Of a stretch of 64,000 nt of DNA, positions 16,538-24,852 are shown piece by piece. This DNA is from SZAS-18 sp038322235 (GTDB taxonomy: Bacteria; Verrucomicrobiota; Verrucomicrobiia; Chthoniobacterales; SZAS-18). The translations under genes and the position numbers were made by a program. The stretch covers positions 1 to 64,000 of the forward strand of contig JBBQFQ010000011.1 of NCBI GenBank assembly GCA_038322235.1. Direction: 5' to 3'. Under the pieces are notes generated by a model. That model was not told where the DNA came from, searched no databases, and saw only the letters and a program-made list of their open reading frames with translations. Every line of letters starts with the position of its first letter. Position 1 is the stretch's first letter.

Positions 16538-17677
16538 ATGGCCAAGAAATCCGCTCCCGCTTCTGGAACGACCCCCGAAAAAACTTTGGAGCCGACCTCA
16601 AAACCGGCCAAAAAGGGCAAAAAAGCGCTCAAAAAGGGGAAGAAGCGGCTGCCGCCGCCGCTGACCGGCGGCGTTTCGCGGCGCCGCACGGAGCGCATTC
16701 AGCAAATCCATACCCTCATCCAGAGTGGGGGTCTGATGAGCGCGGGGAAGATCGCGGAAAAGATGGGGGTCTCGTGGGTCACGGTGATCCGCGATCTCGA
16801 GTGCATGCGCGACGGCATGGGCCTGCCGCTCGAGTACGACGAGCGCCAGTACGGCTGGCGTTACACCGCGACGGTGAAGGACTTCCCGGTGCTCGCGCTC
16901 ACGGAGGCCGAGATCACCGCGCTCTACGTCGCGTCGCGCGCGCTGATGGCCCTCGATGGCGGCGGGTTCACGCCCACGCTCGAGAGTGCGCTCACCAAGC
17001 TATCCCGCGCGGTGCCGGACCGGCCGGCCTTCGACTTCAAGTCGCTGGAGCACGCGATCGATTTCCGACGCATGGGATTTGAGACGAAGGTGGATTTCGA
17101 TGCGTTCATGGCGATGACGAGCGCGATCCAGCAAAACCGCGAAGTACGTTTCGATTATCAGGCCCTGCACACGAAGTCGGCCGACGGGCGGCAGGTGCGG
17201 CCGTTCCAGATTCTGAATGCGGATGGCGTCTGGTATCTGCGGGCGAACGATCCGCTGCGGGGCGGGGAGGAGCGCCGCTTCGCGCTCGGGCGGATGCAGA
17301 AGGTGCAGCGGACCCACACGGTTTTCGAGCCGGCCAAGCTCGCGCCCGCCCAAAACGTGGATGACGCGGTGGGAATCTTCGGCGGTCGGCCGGAGCGCGT
17401 GGAGTTCCGCACGCGGGGCGTGGCGGAGCGAGTTTGCAAGGAGCGTCAGTTCCATCGGACGCAGAAGAACGGACCGACGCAGAACGGCTGGACCGAGGTG
17501 GAGATGAACGTCGCGGTCACGCCCGAACTGGAGCGCCTGCTGCTCGGCTGGGGCGAGGAAGCGCTCGTCAGCAGCCCGGAAAAGCTCCGCGCGCGCGTCG
17601 CCGAGCGGGTGAAGGAACTCTACGATCTCTACGTGGAAGCCGGCGCGATCGTCCCGGAACCACGAGCGGCGCCGTGA
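16538..17677 (+). CDS. WYL-domain transcriptional regulator (DeoR-type HTH)
   Basis: A 379-aa protein. It has a basic Lys/Pro-rich N-terminal extension (1-45), a winged-helix domain (about 48-105; RRTERIQQIHTLIQSGGLMS, then GKIAEKMGVSWVTVIRDLECM) and a WYL domain (about 185-290; VRPFQILNADGVWYLRAND). A WCX-like C-terminal domain (300-370) ends in VKELYDLYVEAG. WYL proteins bind nucleic acids or nucleotides through the WYL fold and are typical transcriptional regulators. A decayed copy of its last 80 bp lies at 19596-19677. The ATG at 16538 follows a spaced A/G-rich GGGAA. Confidence 0.92.
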   Translation: MAKKSAPASGTTPEKTLEPTSKPAKKGKKALKKGKKRLPPPLTGGVSRRRTERIQQIHTLIQSGGLMSAGKIAEKMGVSWVTVIRDLECMRDGMGLPLEYDERQYGWRYTATVKDFPVLALTEAEITALYVASRALMALDGGGFTPTLESALTKLSRAVPDRPAFDFKSLEHAIDFRRMGFETKVDFDAFMAMTSAIQQNREVRFDYQALHTKSADGRQVRPFQILNADGVWYLRANDPLRGGEERRFALGRMQKVQRTHTVFEPAKLAPAQNVDDAVGIFGGRPERVEFRTRGVAERVCKERQFHRTQKNGPTQNGWTEVEMNVAVTPELERLLLGWGEEALVSSPEKLRARVAERVKELYDLYVEAGAIVPEPRAAP

Positions 17678-17728
17678 GGCGGCGGGAAGAATGGCCGCTT
17701 GATGCGCGGCCCCGGAAAAGCACCGCCT

Positions 17729-18601
17729 TCAGCGCGCCGGCTTCCGTCGCGGCAGATCGAACGCGACCCGAAAGCCCTGATTCGCGAGGGAGCCGTGCCG
17801 ATCCATGCGGCCGATGTCGACGAGGTTGAACGAGCTGCACGTGTTTGCGGAGCACCACCAGGAACCGCCGCGCCCCGCGATGAGCGCGGCTTCCCGACCC
17901 CGGAGGGGCCCCGGGGGATCGGCGCAGTATTCGAAGACGTTGCCGATCACATCGTAGAGTCCCCAGGCATTGGGAGGAAACGAGCGTACCGGCGCCGTGT
18001 ACGTGAAACCATCGCCGGGCGCCTCGGCTTCGTGCGTGCGGCCGTTCCAAATGTTCGCGCGACCGGTCACGAACGTGTCGCCCCAGGGCCAGCGGTCCCT
18101 CGAGCCGGCGCGGGCGGCGATCTCCCATTCGTCGAGGGTCGGCAGACGCGCTCCCAGCCAGCGACAATAAGCCTCGGCATCCGCGCCGCTGATCTGCGTG
18201 ACCGGATGATTGGGGATGTCCTCCGCCTTCGGTCCATCCGGACCCATCGGCCGTCGCCAAGATGCTCCCGAGGTTTCCAGCCAATCCCAATCGAGCATCC
18301 CCTCATGGAAGACCATGCCGAAGCCGCGTTGCTCCGCATCGGTGACGTAGGCGGTGGCGCGCACGAAGGCGTCGAACTGCGCGTTGGTCGTCTCGGCGTC
18401 GGCGATGAGGAAAGGGCGCACGCGGACGATTCGCGCCGGATTCAGCGGGTGTCCGCGCTCGCCGACGCGGTGCCGGCCACCGGTCACCTGCACGAGAGTG
18501 TGGCCATTGGGATGGCGCGATTCCTCGGAATTCGAGGCGGCCCCCACCGTGCTCGCTGCCAGCGCTAGCGCGCAGACGCTGAGGGCGAATCGTGGAGCCA
18601 T
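17729..18601 (-). CDS. Exported formylglycine-generating enzyme (SUMF1)-like protein
   Basis: A 290-aa protein with a signal peptide (about 1-21). It has the complete FGE-sulfatase fold: HTLVQVTGGRHRVG start, ETTNAQFDAFV, NHPVTQISGADAEAYCRWLG, RLPTLDEWEIAARAG, NAWGLYDVIGNVFEYC and NQGFRVAFDLPR. Both copper-binding active-site Cys of true FGEs appear to be present (C250 and C255 in GGSWWCSANTCSS), unlike many SUMF1-like proteins. It could oxidise sulfatase Cys to formylglycine or act in another modification. No sulfatase is in the window. Its start overlaps the end of the upstream gene by 37 bp, implying co-transcription. Confidence 0.9.
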   Translation of the reverse strand: MAPRFALSVCALALAASTVGAASNSEESRHPNGHTLVQVTGGRHRVGERGHPLNPARIVRVRPFLIADAETTNAQFDAFVRATAYVTDAEQRGFGMVFHEGMLDWDWLETSGASWRRPMGPDGPKAEDIPNHPVTQISGADAEAYCRWLGARLPTLDEWEIAARAGSRDRWPWGDTFVTGRANIWNGRTHEAEAPGDGFTYTAPVRSFPPNAWGLYDVIGNVFEYCADPPGPLRGREAALIAGRGGSWWCSANTCSSFNLVDIGRMDRHGSLANQGFRVAFDLPRRKPAR

Positions 18602-19548
18602 TGCGAGGGCGGGACGTCGGCAGTAAAACGCTCCGCGAGCGCGCGGATCTCCGTGCGGAGTTCCGGCGTGAGCAGGATCCTGGCATCCACGCTCGTAATG
18701 GGGACGTTATGGATCGGGTCGAACCGGATCCAAGGCTTCCCCTGGGCGACGGCCTCGGCTGGCGAAGTGATCGAGCGGTAGGTGGACATCTGGTAGCCGG
18801 CGAGGAGCGCGTCCCCGTAGGTGCGCTCGATGGACGAGGCGAGGAGCGGAGGGTAGCGCTGCGCGCGGAGAAGCCGAAGCATCACGGAGAGGAGTTCGAT
18901 GCGGACGCGCTTGGCGTCGGCGGTAATTCGCTGCTTGAGCCTGGCGACCTGTCCGGGTGTCAGCGGCGCGTCTCCGTCCGCCATCGGTTTGGGGTTGGCG
19001 TAGTACGAATACCCGGCATCGAAATCGACTTCAGCGAGCGGATTCGAGCCGGCCTCCGCTGCGACGATCGCGGCGTCGATTTCGCCCTCGATGCGGAGGA
19101 GTTGCGGGAGAACCTCGACGGCATTCACGGCGAGAACGACCTCGAGGAACAGGGCACTGAGCGCGTCCGGATTCGGTCCGATGCCGCGGATGAGGCCGCC
19201 TCCGCCCGTGGGGTTCAGTGACGCCTCGCGGCGCGGCGCCTCGCGAAAGGGATCGACGCGTGAGAGCCGCGCAACCAGATCGCTCACCACGCCGGCGCGC
19301 TGAGCAGTGAGATCGCTCCGATCGGCGTTCGAGAGATGGAACTGGCCCCACATTCCCGGTGCGTAGAGCTGAATCATGGAGGGCGAAGGGTGGCCCCGAA
19401 ACGGACGCAGGTCACAAAGCTGGGAGGAGCCGCCCGGTCGCGTGATCACGCGGTCAAGCAGCGCGCCGGCCGAAAGCGTTTCGGTCTCGGACGCCCCAGC
19501 GGAGGCCGCGAGGATCAGAGTCGTGATCAGCGTGAGCACGAAGCGCAT
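18565..19548 (-). CDS. Secreted protein, unknown function, co-transcribed with the FGE-like gene
   Basis: A 327-aa protein with a signal peptide from the ATG at 19548 (MRFVLTLITTLILAASAGA). The mature part is helical, with a Gly-rich loop (NPTGGGGLIRGIGPNP), a LLRIEGEIDAAIVAAEAGSN segment and a C-terminal DPIHNVPITSVDARILLTPE block. No family was recognised. The stop lies inside the start of the FGE-like gene (37-bp overlap), so the two are probably translated from one mRNA, and this protein may be a partner or substrate. Confidence 0.7.
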   Translation of the reverse strand: MRFVLTLITTLILAASAGASETETLSAGALLDRVITRPGGSSQLCDLRPFRGHPSPSMIQLYAPGMWGQFHLSNADRSDLTAQRAGVVSDLVARLSRVDPFREAPRREASLNPTGGGGLIRGIGPNPDALSALFLEVVLAVNAVEVLPQLLRIEGEIDAAIVAAEAGSNPLAEVDFDAGYSYYANPKPMADGDAPLTPGQVARLKQRITADAKRVRIELLSVMLRLLRAQRYPPLLASSIERTYGDALLAGYQMSTYRSITSPAEAVAQGKPWIRFDPIHNVPITSVDARILLTPELRTEIRALAERFTADVPPSQWLHDSPSASAR

Positions 19549-19595
19549 GTCGGAAGCGTAGGAGGAGCGGCCGGGGGTTGCAATCCCAGCCGCCC

Positions 19596-19677
19596 ACGTC
19601 GCCGAGCGGAGGAAGGACTCTCTGATCTCTCCGTGGAAGCTCGCGCGATCGTGCCGGGAGAACGAGCGGCGCCGTGG
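19596..19677 (+). pseudogene. Decayed copy of the 3' end of the WYL regulator gene
   Basis: This plus-strand stretch aligns with 17594-17679 of the WYL gene. It shares GTCGCCGAGCGG, GATCTCT.CGTGGAAGC, CGCGCGATCGT.CCGG and ACGAGCGGCGCCGTG, with small indels and substitutions that break the frame. It lies 1.9 kb downstream of the intact gene, upstream of repeat B copy 3. It is a fragment left by duplication or rearrangement. The rest of 19549-19978 is repeat B plus unassigned sequence. Confidence 0.7.
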
Positions 19678-19776
19678 AGAACGCATGTAGATTGGCCCGG
19701 CGGGGCGATGGAAAGTCACGGACGAATGGGGTTGGACGATGGTCTGCCCGCAGTGACGACGCGACGTGACGAGGTG

Positions 19777-19935
19777 GCATCCAGTTCCGCCGCCCCTGCC
19801 GGGGCTCGAATGCCCTAGGCGACTACCGGTGGCTGACGCCGACCGGCAGCCGAGCCAGCGAGACCGATCGACATTCTTCGACTGCTTTCTTCCGTTCGAT
19901 CAATTTTCCGCGGCCCTTCCAAGGCAGGAAAATGC
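19777..19935. repeat. Dispersed repeat B, copy 2 (5'-truncated)
   Basis: Contains the TTCCGCCGCCCCTGCCGGGG core, GGCGACTACCGG..GACCGGCAGCCGAGCC and the CGACATTCTTCGACTGC...TTTTCCGCGGCCCTTCCA block, in the same order as the copy at 9925-10250. The 5' hairpin part is missing. Confidence 0.7.
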
Positions 19936-19978
19936 GTGATCCAACCGCATCCATCCGGAGTCGACCTGATCCGGGCCG

Positions 19979-20560
19979 CTACTCCTCCTGACGCAGATGA
20001 GGTCGCGCGTTCTCGAAATGGTAGTCCACCGCTGAAAGCAAAGATTCCTGGAGCCCAGTCCGGACCTCCGCCTCGGTCGTATACCGGGCGAGAACGCACG
20101 CCCGAATGGTTGCTTCATCGGCGTTCTGAATGAACGCCAACGCCCGTTCCACCTCTCCCTTCCGACAAGCCCTGACCTTGAAATTCGAGGAGCTGCAAGC
20201 GTCATCGATTCTGTCGGGGATCGATTCGCTGTCCGGGACCAAGCTCCGCAACTCGACCGTGAATGCACACAAGGTGGTATCCAGCTCCAGGAGACACAAC
20301 AAGCTGTCCTGCGATGAATCGGGAAGAATCGCCATGGGATGGGATAACAGCACATCCCTTAAGGCAACCTCCCCGATATACGCGCCACCCTTGAAGCATT
20401 TTGCGGAACATCTCCCTGGGAACCGAACCACTTCGCACCGGAACTCTTGCGACACCGGAAAGCTTGTACCCTTGAAGCGAAAATTAAGATAATAGCCGAC
20501 CAAAATTCCGAGCACGAGCAGAGTGGCCCAACGGCGTGGCCTTCGAGAGAACATCGACAC
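19979..20560 (-). CDS. Membrane-anchored protein of the local paralog family (diverged copy)
   Basis: A 193-aa protein with one N-terminal membrane anchor (about 8-25; WATLLVLGILVGYYLNF) and a soluble domain. It shares with the 12394-13194 protein the ordered segments LLSHPMAILP, a Leu/Cys-rich strand, CAFTVELRS and FKVRACRKGEVERALAFI. The C-terminal 60 residues are unrelated to that copy. The function is unknown. The similarity suggests an envelope protein family expanded in this accessory region. Confidence 0.7.
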   Translation of the reverse strand: MSMFSRRPRRWATLLVLGILVGYYLNFRFKGTSFPVSQEFRCEVVRFPGRCSAKCFKGGAYIGEVALRDVLLSHPMAILPDSSQDSLLCLLELDTTLCAFTVELRSLVPDSESIPDRIDDACSSSNFKVRACRKGEVERALAFIQNADEATIRACVLARYTTEAEVRTGLQESLLSAVDYHFENARPHLRQEE

Positions 20561-20635
20561 TTTGCGTGTTGTTTAGTTGGTGCAAGCCTTGGGGCTGAGG
20601 CGCGAAAGGGGCGACGATCCTCTCGCTCGCAGGCT

Positions 20636-21874
20636 TCACCCCGCCGTCAGCCACGCGACCGTCTTCTGCGCGAGCTTGTCGAAGGCGGTCACGGCGAGGA
20701 CGAGGTGTTCCTCCTTGGTGTCCTCGATCTTGTTGTGGCTGATGCCGTGGAGGCTCTGCACGAACATCATGATCGTGGGAATGCCGGTGCGCGCGACTTC
20801 GGCCGCATCGTGCAACGGTCCGGAGGGAAGCCGGTGACTGACGCCGCAGGTTTCGACGATGGCTTGCTCGCAGAGCTCGAGGAGATGCGGGTGAAACGGA
20901 AACGGCGCGATGTGCCAGAGCCGGTTCTCGCTCACGGTGATGTTTCCCTCCTCCGCGAAGCGGGTGGCGGCGGCGTGGGCCTCGCTCCACATGACGGCGA
21001 GCGCGTTCGCATCGAGATGCCGCTGGTCGAGGGTAATGCGGCATTCCTCCACCACGCTCGTGACGATCCCGGGCTTTGTGGTGCACGAGCCGATGGTGCA
21101 GACGCCGCCATGGCGATCGGTGATGCGGTAGATCTCCGGGCTCATCAGCGCAGCCGCGAGGAAGGCGTCCTTCCGCCGGTCCATGGGCGTGCTGCCGGAA
21201 TGGGCGGCCTGGCCGTGAAAGGTGAAGGCGTGGCGCTCGACGCCAAAGGTCCCCAGCACGACCCCCAGCGGGAGATCGCGATCGAGCAGGACCGGTCCCT
21301 GCTCGATGTGCAGCTCGAGGTACGCCTTCGCGTTCGCCAGTTCGGCGCCGCATTCCTTTGCCCGCTCGAGATCGAGGCCATGGACGGCGAGCGCCTCGGC
21401 GAGGCTAACGCCATCGCGATCGCGCAGCGCGCGGGCCTCGGCCAGATCGAGGCTGCCGGAACAGGCGGAAGAGCCAAAGAGGCTCTTTCCGAAGCGCGCG
21501 CCCTCTTCGTCGGCCCAGTCCACGAGTCGGACCGTCACGGGAGGGCGGCCGCCGAATTCCGCATTCAGCCGACGCAGGATTTCCACGCCGGCGAGCACGT
21601 TCAGGCAGCCGTCGAGCCAGCCGCCGTTTGGGACGGAATCCAGATGGCCGCCGATGAGCAGGACGTCGTCTGACGCGCCGCGGAGCGTGGCCCAGAGATT
21701 CCCGGCTGCATCCGTGTGCACCTCCACGGGCAAGGACGCGAGCTTCTCCTTCAGCCAGACCCGGGTCTGCGCCCAGAGGGGAGTGAACGCGACGCGCTGG
21801 GCGCCGTTTTCATCGGCGGAGAAGGCGCGGAGTTCCTTGAGCTCAGCGATGGTGCGGTGCGGATCGAGGGACAT
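20636..21874 (-). CDS. M20-family amidohydrolase (N-carbamoyl-amino-acid hydrolase/allantoate amidohydrolase type)
   Basis: A 412-aa zinc-dependent hydrolase of the HyuC/AllC group, close to the usual ~410 residues. Metal and substrate motifs are in order: GGHLDSVPNGGWLDG (His and Asp ligands), VDWADEEGARFG (catalytic Glu-Glu), AYLELHIEQGPVL, HGQAAHSGSTPMDRRKD (lid domain), PSGPLHDAAEVAR and a C-terminal SHNKIEDTKEEH (final His). It hydrolyses an N-carbamoyl or ureido group in pyrimidine, hydantoin or purine breakdown. The exact substrate cannot be told from sequence. No hydantoinase or allantoinase neighbour is present. Confidence 0.9.
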   Translation of the reverse strand: MSLDPHRTIAELKELRAFSADENGAQRVAFTPLWAQTRVWLKEKLASLPVEVHTDAAGNLWATLRGASDDVLLIGGHLDSVPNGGWLDGCLNVLAGVEILRRLNAEFGGRPPVTVRLVDWADEEGARFGKSLFGSSACSGSLDLAEARALRDRDGVSLAEALAVHGLDLERAKECGAELANAKAYLELHIEQGPVLLDRDLPLGVVLGTFGVERHAFTFHGQAAHSGSTPMDRRKDAFLAAALMSPEIYRITDRHGGVCTIGSCTTKPGIVTSVVEECRITLDQRHLDANALAVMWSEAHAAATRFAEEGNITVSENRLWHIAPFPFHPHLLELCEQAIVETCGVSHRLPSGPLHDAAEVARTGIPTIMMFVQSLHGISHNKIEDTKEEHLVLAVTAFDKLAQKTVAWLTAG

Positions 21875-22101
21875 GGGAGAGGGGAAACGCGCAGTTCAAA
21901 TTCGAAGCTCGAAGAAAGTGCCGCGCACCAGAAGCCTGAAATCGCCAGAGCGACCGGAAAGTCGCCGGGCAAACCCGAAGCGCGCTGAAGCGAGATTGCA
22001 ACGCCCGCGACGAGATCCACGCAACGCCCCGCGGATCGCCACTCCATTTTGGGATTGGCGGTTTCCGGGCCGCGCCGCGTGGCAGGAAGCTGCCGGAAAT
22101 G

Positions 22102-22131
22102 AAAAATCCCGGCGCAAGCGCCGGGATTTTT
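22102..22131. terminator. Rho-independent terminator (bidirectional hairpin)
   Basis: A perfect 14-bp stem, AAAAATCCCGGCGC/GCGCCGGGATTTTT, with a 2-nt loop. It lies 50 bp past the stop of the minus-strand gene at 22181, and the arm ends supply the U-run in either direction. Confidence 0.92.
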
Positions 22132-22180
22132 GGTGCGGAAAAACTCGCGCGGCCGGGACGGACGCGGGTTTCGTCAGGAA

Positions 22181-22666
22181 TTAATGAGGCCGGGGATATT
22201 TCTGGGCCGCGCGGTTCCACGCGGCGCGCATGGCATTCTGGGCGCGATCCCAAGCGAGACTCGACTTCCCGTGCGTCTGCATCCAAGTCTCCTGCATATT
22301 GCTCTGGTAGTCCTCGAACCGGCCGCCGCCGTGGTTCGCGTACGTGGCGTAGCCGAGTTGGTACGCGGGCCCGTAAACTTCATACGTGGACGTGCCGTCG
22401 TAATACGACTCGTGCTTGTAGTTGTCGCGCCAGTAGGCGTCTTCCGCCGTGGGGTCGACCGATTCCGCGATGCCCTTGCCGGCGAGTCCGCCGACGACCG
22501 CGCCAACGGCAGCACCGACGGCGAGGCCGATGGGACCGCCGATCGCGCCGATCGCCGCGCCTGCCGCGCCGCCGCCTGCTGCACCCAGGCCGGTTCCGAC
22601 GGGGTGTGAACCGGGGGCACCGGTGATGGGATCAGGATTTACTTCAGGAGTTTTTGTCGGGTTCAT
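22181..22666 (-). CDS. Glycine-zipper protein
   Basis: A 161-aa protein. It has a polar Pro/Gly N-terminus, then a glycine-zipper membrane-interacting segment (about 26-66; repeated GxxxG such as GAAIGAIGGPIGLAVGAAVG). The soluble C-terminal half is rich in Tyr/Trp and starts with DPTAEDAYWRDNY. No classical signal peptide. Such proteins are often stress- or envelope-associated; the exact role is unknown. A strong terminator follows it. Confidence 0.7.
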   Translation of the reverse strand: MNPTKTPEVNPDPITGAPGSHPVGTGLGAAGGGAAGAAIGAIGGPIGLAVGAAVGAVVGGLAGKGIAESVDPTAEDAYWRDNYKHESYYDGTSTYEVYGPAYQLGYATYANHGGGRFEDYQSNMQETWMQTHGKSSLAWDRAQNAMRAAWNRAAQKYPRPH

Positions 22667-22938
22667 GATGAGGATGGGGTGGGGTTTGATTGTCAGTGGT
22701 TGGCTGTCTGCAGGTTTTTCGGAAGCGCCGGGGAGGCCGGATGTGACGTTTTTTGCTATGACACGTCCGAAAAACGAGACGCCCGCCTCGTTCTATCCGT
22801 GCTCTGGGCGCGCACCGGTCGTCGGCACTCGGGGCACCGCTGTCCACGTGCTCGAGACACCGCGCCCGAGATCGCCCCGCCGGCATCCCGAGACGGCCAC
22901 AGCCGTTTCTCCCTCCGGCCGCGAAGGGGTCTTGTTCC

Positions 22939-23166
22939 ATGAAATCCAACGACGAAAACGGCAAGCTTTCCCCCGCCGAGCGCCCATTTCGCCCTGAAGC
23001 GCCCGCGCCTCGCTGGGCGGATCTGAAGCTCCATTGTCGCAGTTTCCAGCTGGCGCGGGGCCATGCAGCGGAAGGTTCGTCGCCCGCGGAGCTGGAAAAG
23101 GCTGGACTCACCGACGAACCCACGGTCGCGATCAAGCAGAGCGAGGGCGAGAAACTGCGGAGGTAA
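22939..23166 (+). CDS. Possible small hypothetical protein
   Basis: A 75-aa charged frame (MKSNDENGKLSPAERPF..., ending EGEKLRR) in the otherwise geneless 22667-23298 interval, on the same strand as the AsmA-like gene. It has no recognised domain, and coding potential is uncertain. Nothing else was recognised in this interval. Confidence 0.35.
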   Translation: MKSNDENGKLSPAERPFRPEAPAPRWADLKLHCRSFQLARGHAAEGSSPAELEKAGLTDEPTVAIKQSEGEKLRR

Positions 23167-23298
23167 ACCAGCGCATCGCTCAGCCAGAATGCCGGGATTT
23201 TGCCCGGGAAGCTCAGTCACACCTTCCCCGCGGTGAACGCTCCGTTTTTCTTCGCTGACCCCGAATCGCAGCGAAACGCCCGCTTTCTCCAGCTGGAA

Positions 23299-24696
23299 AT
23301 GAATTCCCCCTCCATCCAACCGGCGCTGACCGATCCGGCACCCCCGAAGCCGCCGCCGCGAAAAATTTGGCGCCGGTGGCTGCTGGTGGCGGTGGGAACG
23401 ATCGGCGTGGCGGTGCTCGCGCTCTTCCTTGCGGCGGACCGACTGTTGGAAAGCCGGAAGGTCCGCGAGCTCGCGTCCGCCAAGACCGGCAAGATTCTCG
23501 GCGGACCGGCGGGCTTTCTGCCGCTCACATGGCGCGGATTGTCCGTGCAATCCGGTGGGTTGCTCGTTCAGGCGATCCCACCGCGTGCCCTCACAGAGGT
23601 CCGCGCCAAGGACATTTTTGCCCGTTGCAGTCTCGTTGATCTCTGGCGGGGAAGGGGGCGCATTGATGAACTCAGCATCGAGGAGATCGAGGCCGCCTTG
23701 GGCGAAGGGGCCGTCGAGAAGCTGACGCTGGCCCTGCCCACCCAGCCGGAACTCCTCCCGCCGGCCACGGAGGATTCGTCCTTCGCGGTGGACATCCGCC
23801 AGGTTTCCATCGCTCGCGGGACGGTTCTCTGGGGTCCGGCGAAAGCGCCGGTCAGTGGCTTCCGCGGGGTCAAGGCTTCGGGCGTTCTCCAGGGCGAGGA
23901 CTTGATGATCGAGGCGCAGGGCGGCTCGTTTCAGCAGAGCGGCTTGCCGGAGGTGCAGGTCCAAAAGTTGAAGCTTCACTTCGCCAAGCCGCGGCTCACC
24001 GTCGATGAGGGATCATTGCTTCTCGGCGAGAAGGGTTCCATCGGCGCGAAAGGGCAACTGACCTTCGGGGATCAGCCCGCGCTGGACCTGAAACTGACTT
24101 TTCAAGACTGCCCGCTGGCTCCCTTTCTGAACGAAAAGATGCGCACGAAGCTGAAGGGCAGCTTTCGGGGTGACGCCGATCTGCAGATGCAAATGATGGG
24201 TGAGACCGCCGTGGGCGTCGCCGGTCGCCTCGTTTTGCTGGGAGCCATCGTCCAAAATATCGACGCGCTCGAAAAGCTGGCGGCCTTCACCGGGCAGCGC
24301 GAATTCGCACGCCTGACGCTTCAACAGTTCAGCGGCCACTACCGCTGGCACGACGCGAAGCTCGTGGTCGATGACTTCGAGCTCGAGGCGAAGCGGCTGA
24401 TCCGGGTCGAGGGAACATTCGAGGTGCACGGGAAAACGATTGCCGCCACGTTGCAGGTTGGAACGACCGCGGCCGTCTTGGAGAAATTTCCGGGTGCGCG
24501 CGAGGAGGTCTTCACGAAACAGCGCGGCGCCTACTTCTGGACCACGGTCAAGCTCACCAGCCCGCTGGAAAAGCCGCATGACGATCTCAAACCCCGGCTG
24601 GTCGCGGCGGCGAAGGCCCACTTCGCCAAGAAGCTCCTCGCGCCGATTTTCAAACCCGGGGAACTGATCATTCAGAGCATCGAGACGTTATTCTAA
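23299..24696 (+). CDS. AsmA-like envelope protein
   Basis: A 465-aa protein with a Pro-rich cytoplasmic N-terminus (1-22), one membrane anchor (about 24-47; WLLVAVGTIGVAVLALFLAA) and a long periplasmic beta-rich region. That region has repeated amphipathic strands (VDIRQVSIARGTVLWG, GVKASGVLQGEDLMIEAQGG, GSIGAKGQLTFGDQPALDL). The pattern resembles AsmA/DUF748-type repeating beta-groove proteins implicated in lipid transport and outer-membrane homeostasis. This is a fold-level inference. The ATG at 23299 places the anchor at the usual distance from the start. Confidence 0.7.
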   Translation: MNSPSIQPALTDPAPPKPPPRKIWRRWLLVAVGTIGVAVLALFLAADRLLESRKVRELASAKTGKILGGPAGFLPLTWRGLSVQSGGLLVQAIPPRALTEVRAKDIFARCSLVDLWRGRGRIDELSIEEIEAALGEGAVEKLTLALPTQPELLPPATEDSSFAVDIRQVSIARGTVLWGPAKAPVSGFRGVKASGVLQGEDLMIEAQGGSFQQSGLPEVQVQKLKLHFAKPRLTVDEGSLLLGEKGSIGAKGQLTFGDQPALDLKLTFQDCPLAPFLNEKMRTKLKGSFRGDADLQMQMMGETAVGVAGRLVLLGAIVQNIDALEKLAAFTGQREFARLTLQQFSGHYRWHDAKLVVDDFELEAKRLIRVEGTFEVHGKTIAATLQVGTTAAVLEKFPGAREEVFTKQRGAYFWTTVKLTSPLEKPHDDLKPRLVAAAKAHFAKKLLAPIFKPGELIIQSIETLF

Positions 24697-24743
24697 GCCT
24701 GCATGCTCGTCGCGCCCCGGCGTTTCCTCCCGTTCTCCGATCT

Positions 24744-24852
24744 ATGAAAATCCCCCCTCCGAGCCTTTTGCTTCACCGCGCTGCTGGTCCTCGCCGCGTG
24801 CGACCGCCAGGCCGGACGAACCAAGGTTGCCTTCAACGAGCAGACACCTGCG
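24744..24852 (+). other. Out-of-frame lipoprotein signal sequence of the msrB gene (C-run frameshift)
   Basis: The ATG at 24744 opens a frame that leaves the MsrB frame after the C6 tract at 24752-24757. With five C residues the start would read MKIPLRAFCFTALLVLAAC and join the MsrB domain in frame, giving a textbook lipobox (LAAC). As sequenced, a TGA at 24745-24747 blocks the MsrB frame and no standard start exists before 24853. The cause could be an assembly error, a phase-variable tract or a mutation. Confidence 0.75.

Noticed and set aside
22756..23979. 407-codon minus-strand frame
   Set aside because: It is antisense to the AsmA-like gene for much of its length, is Arg/Gln-rich, and has no domain or plausible start.
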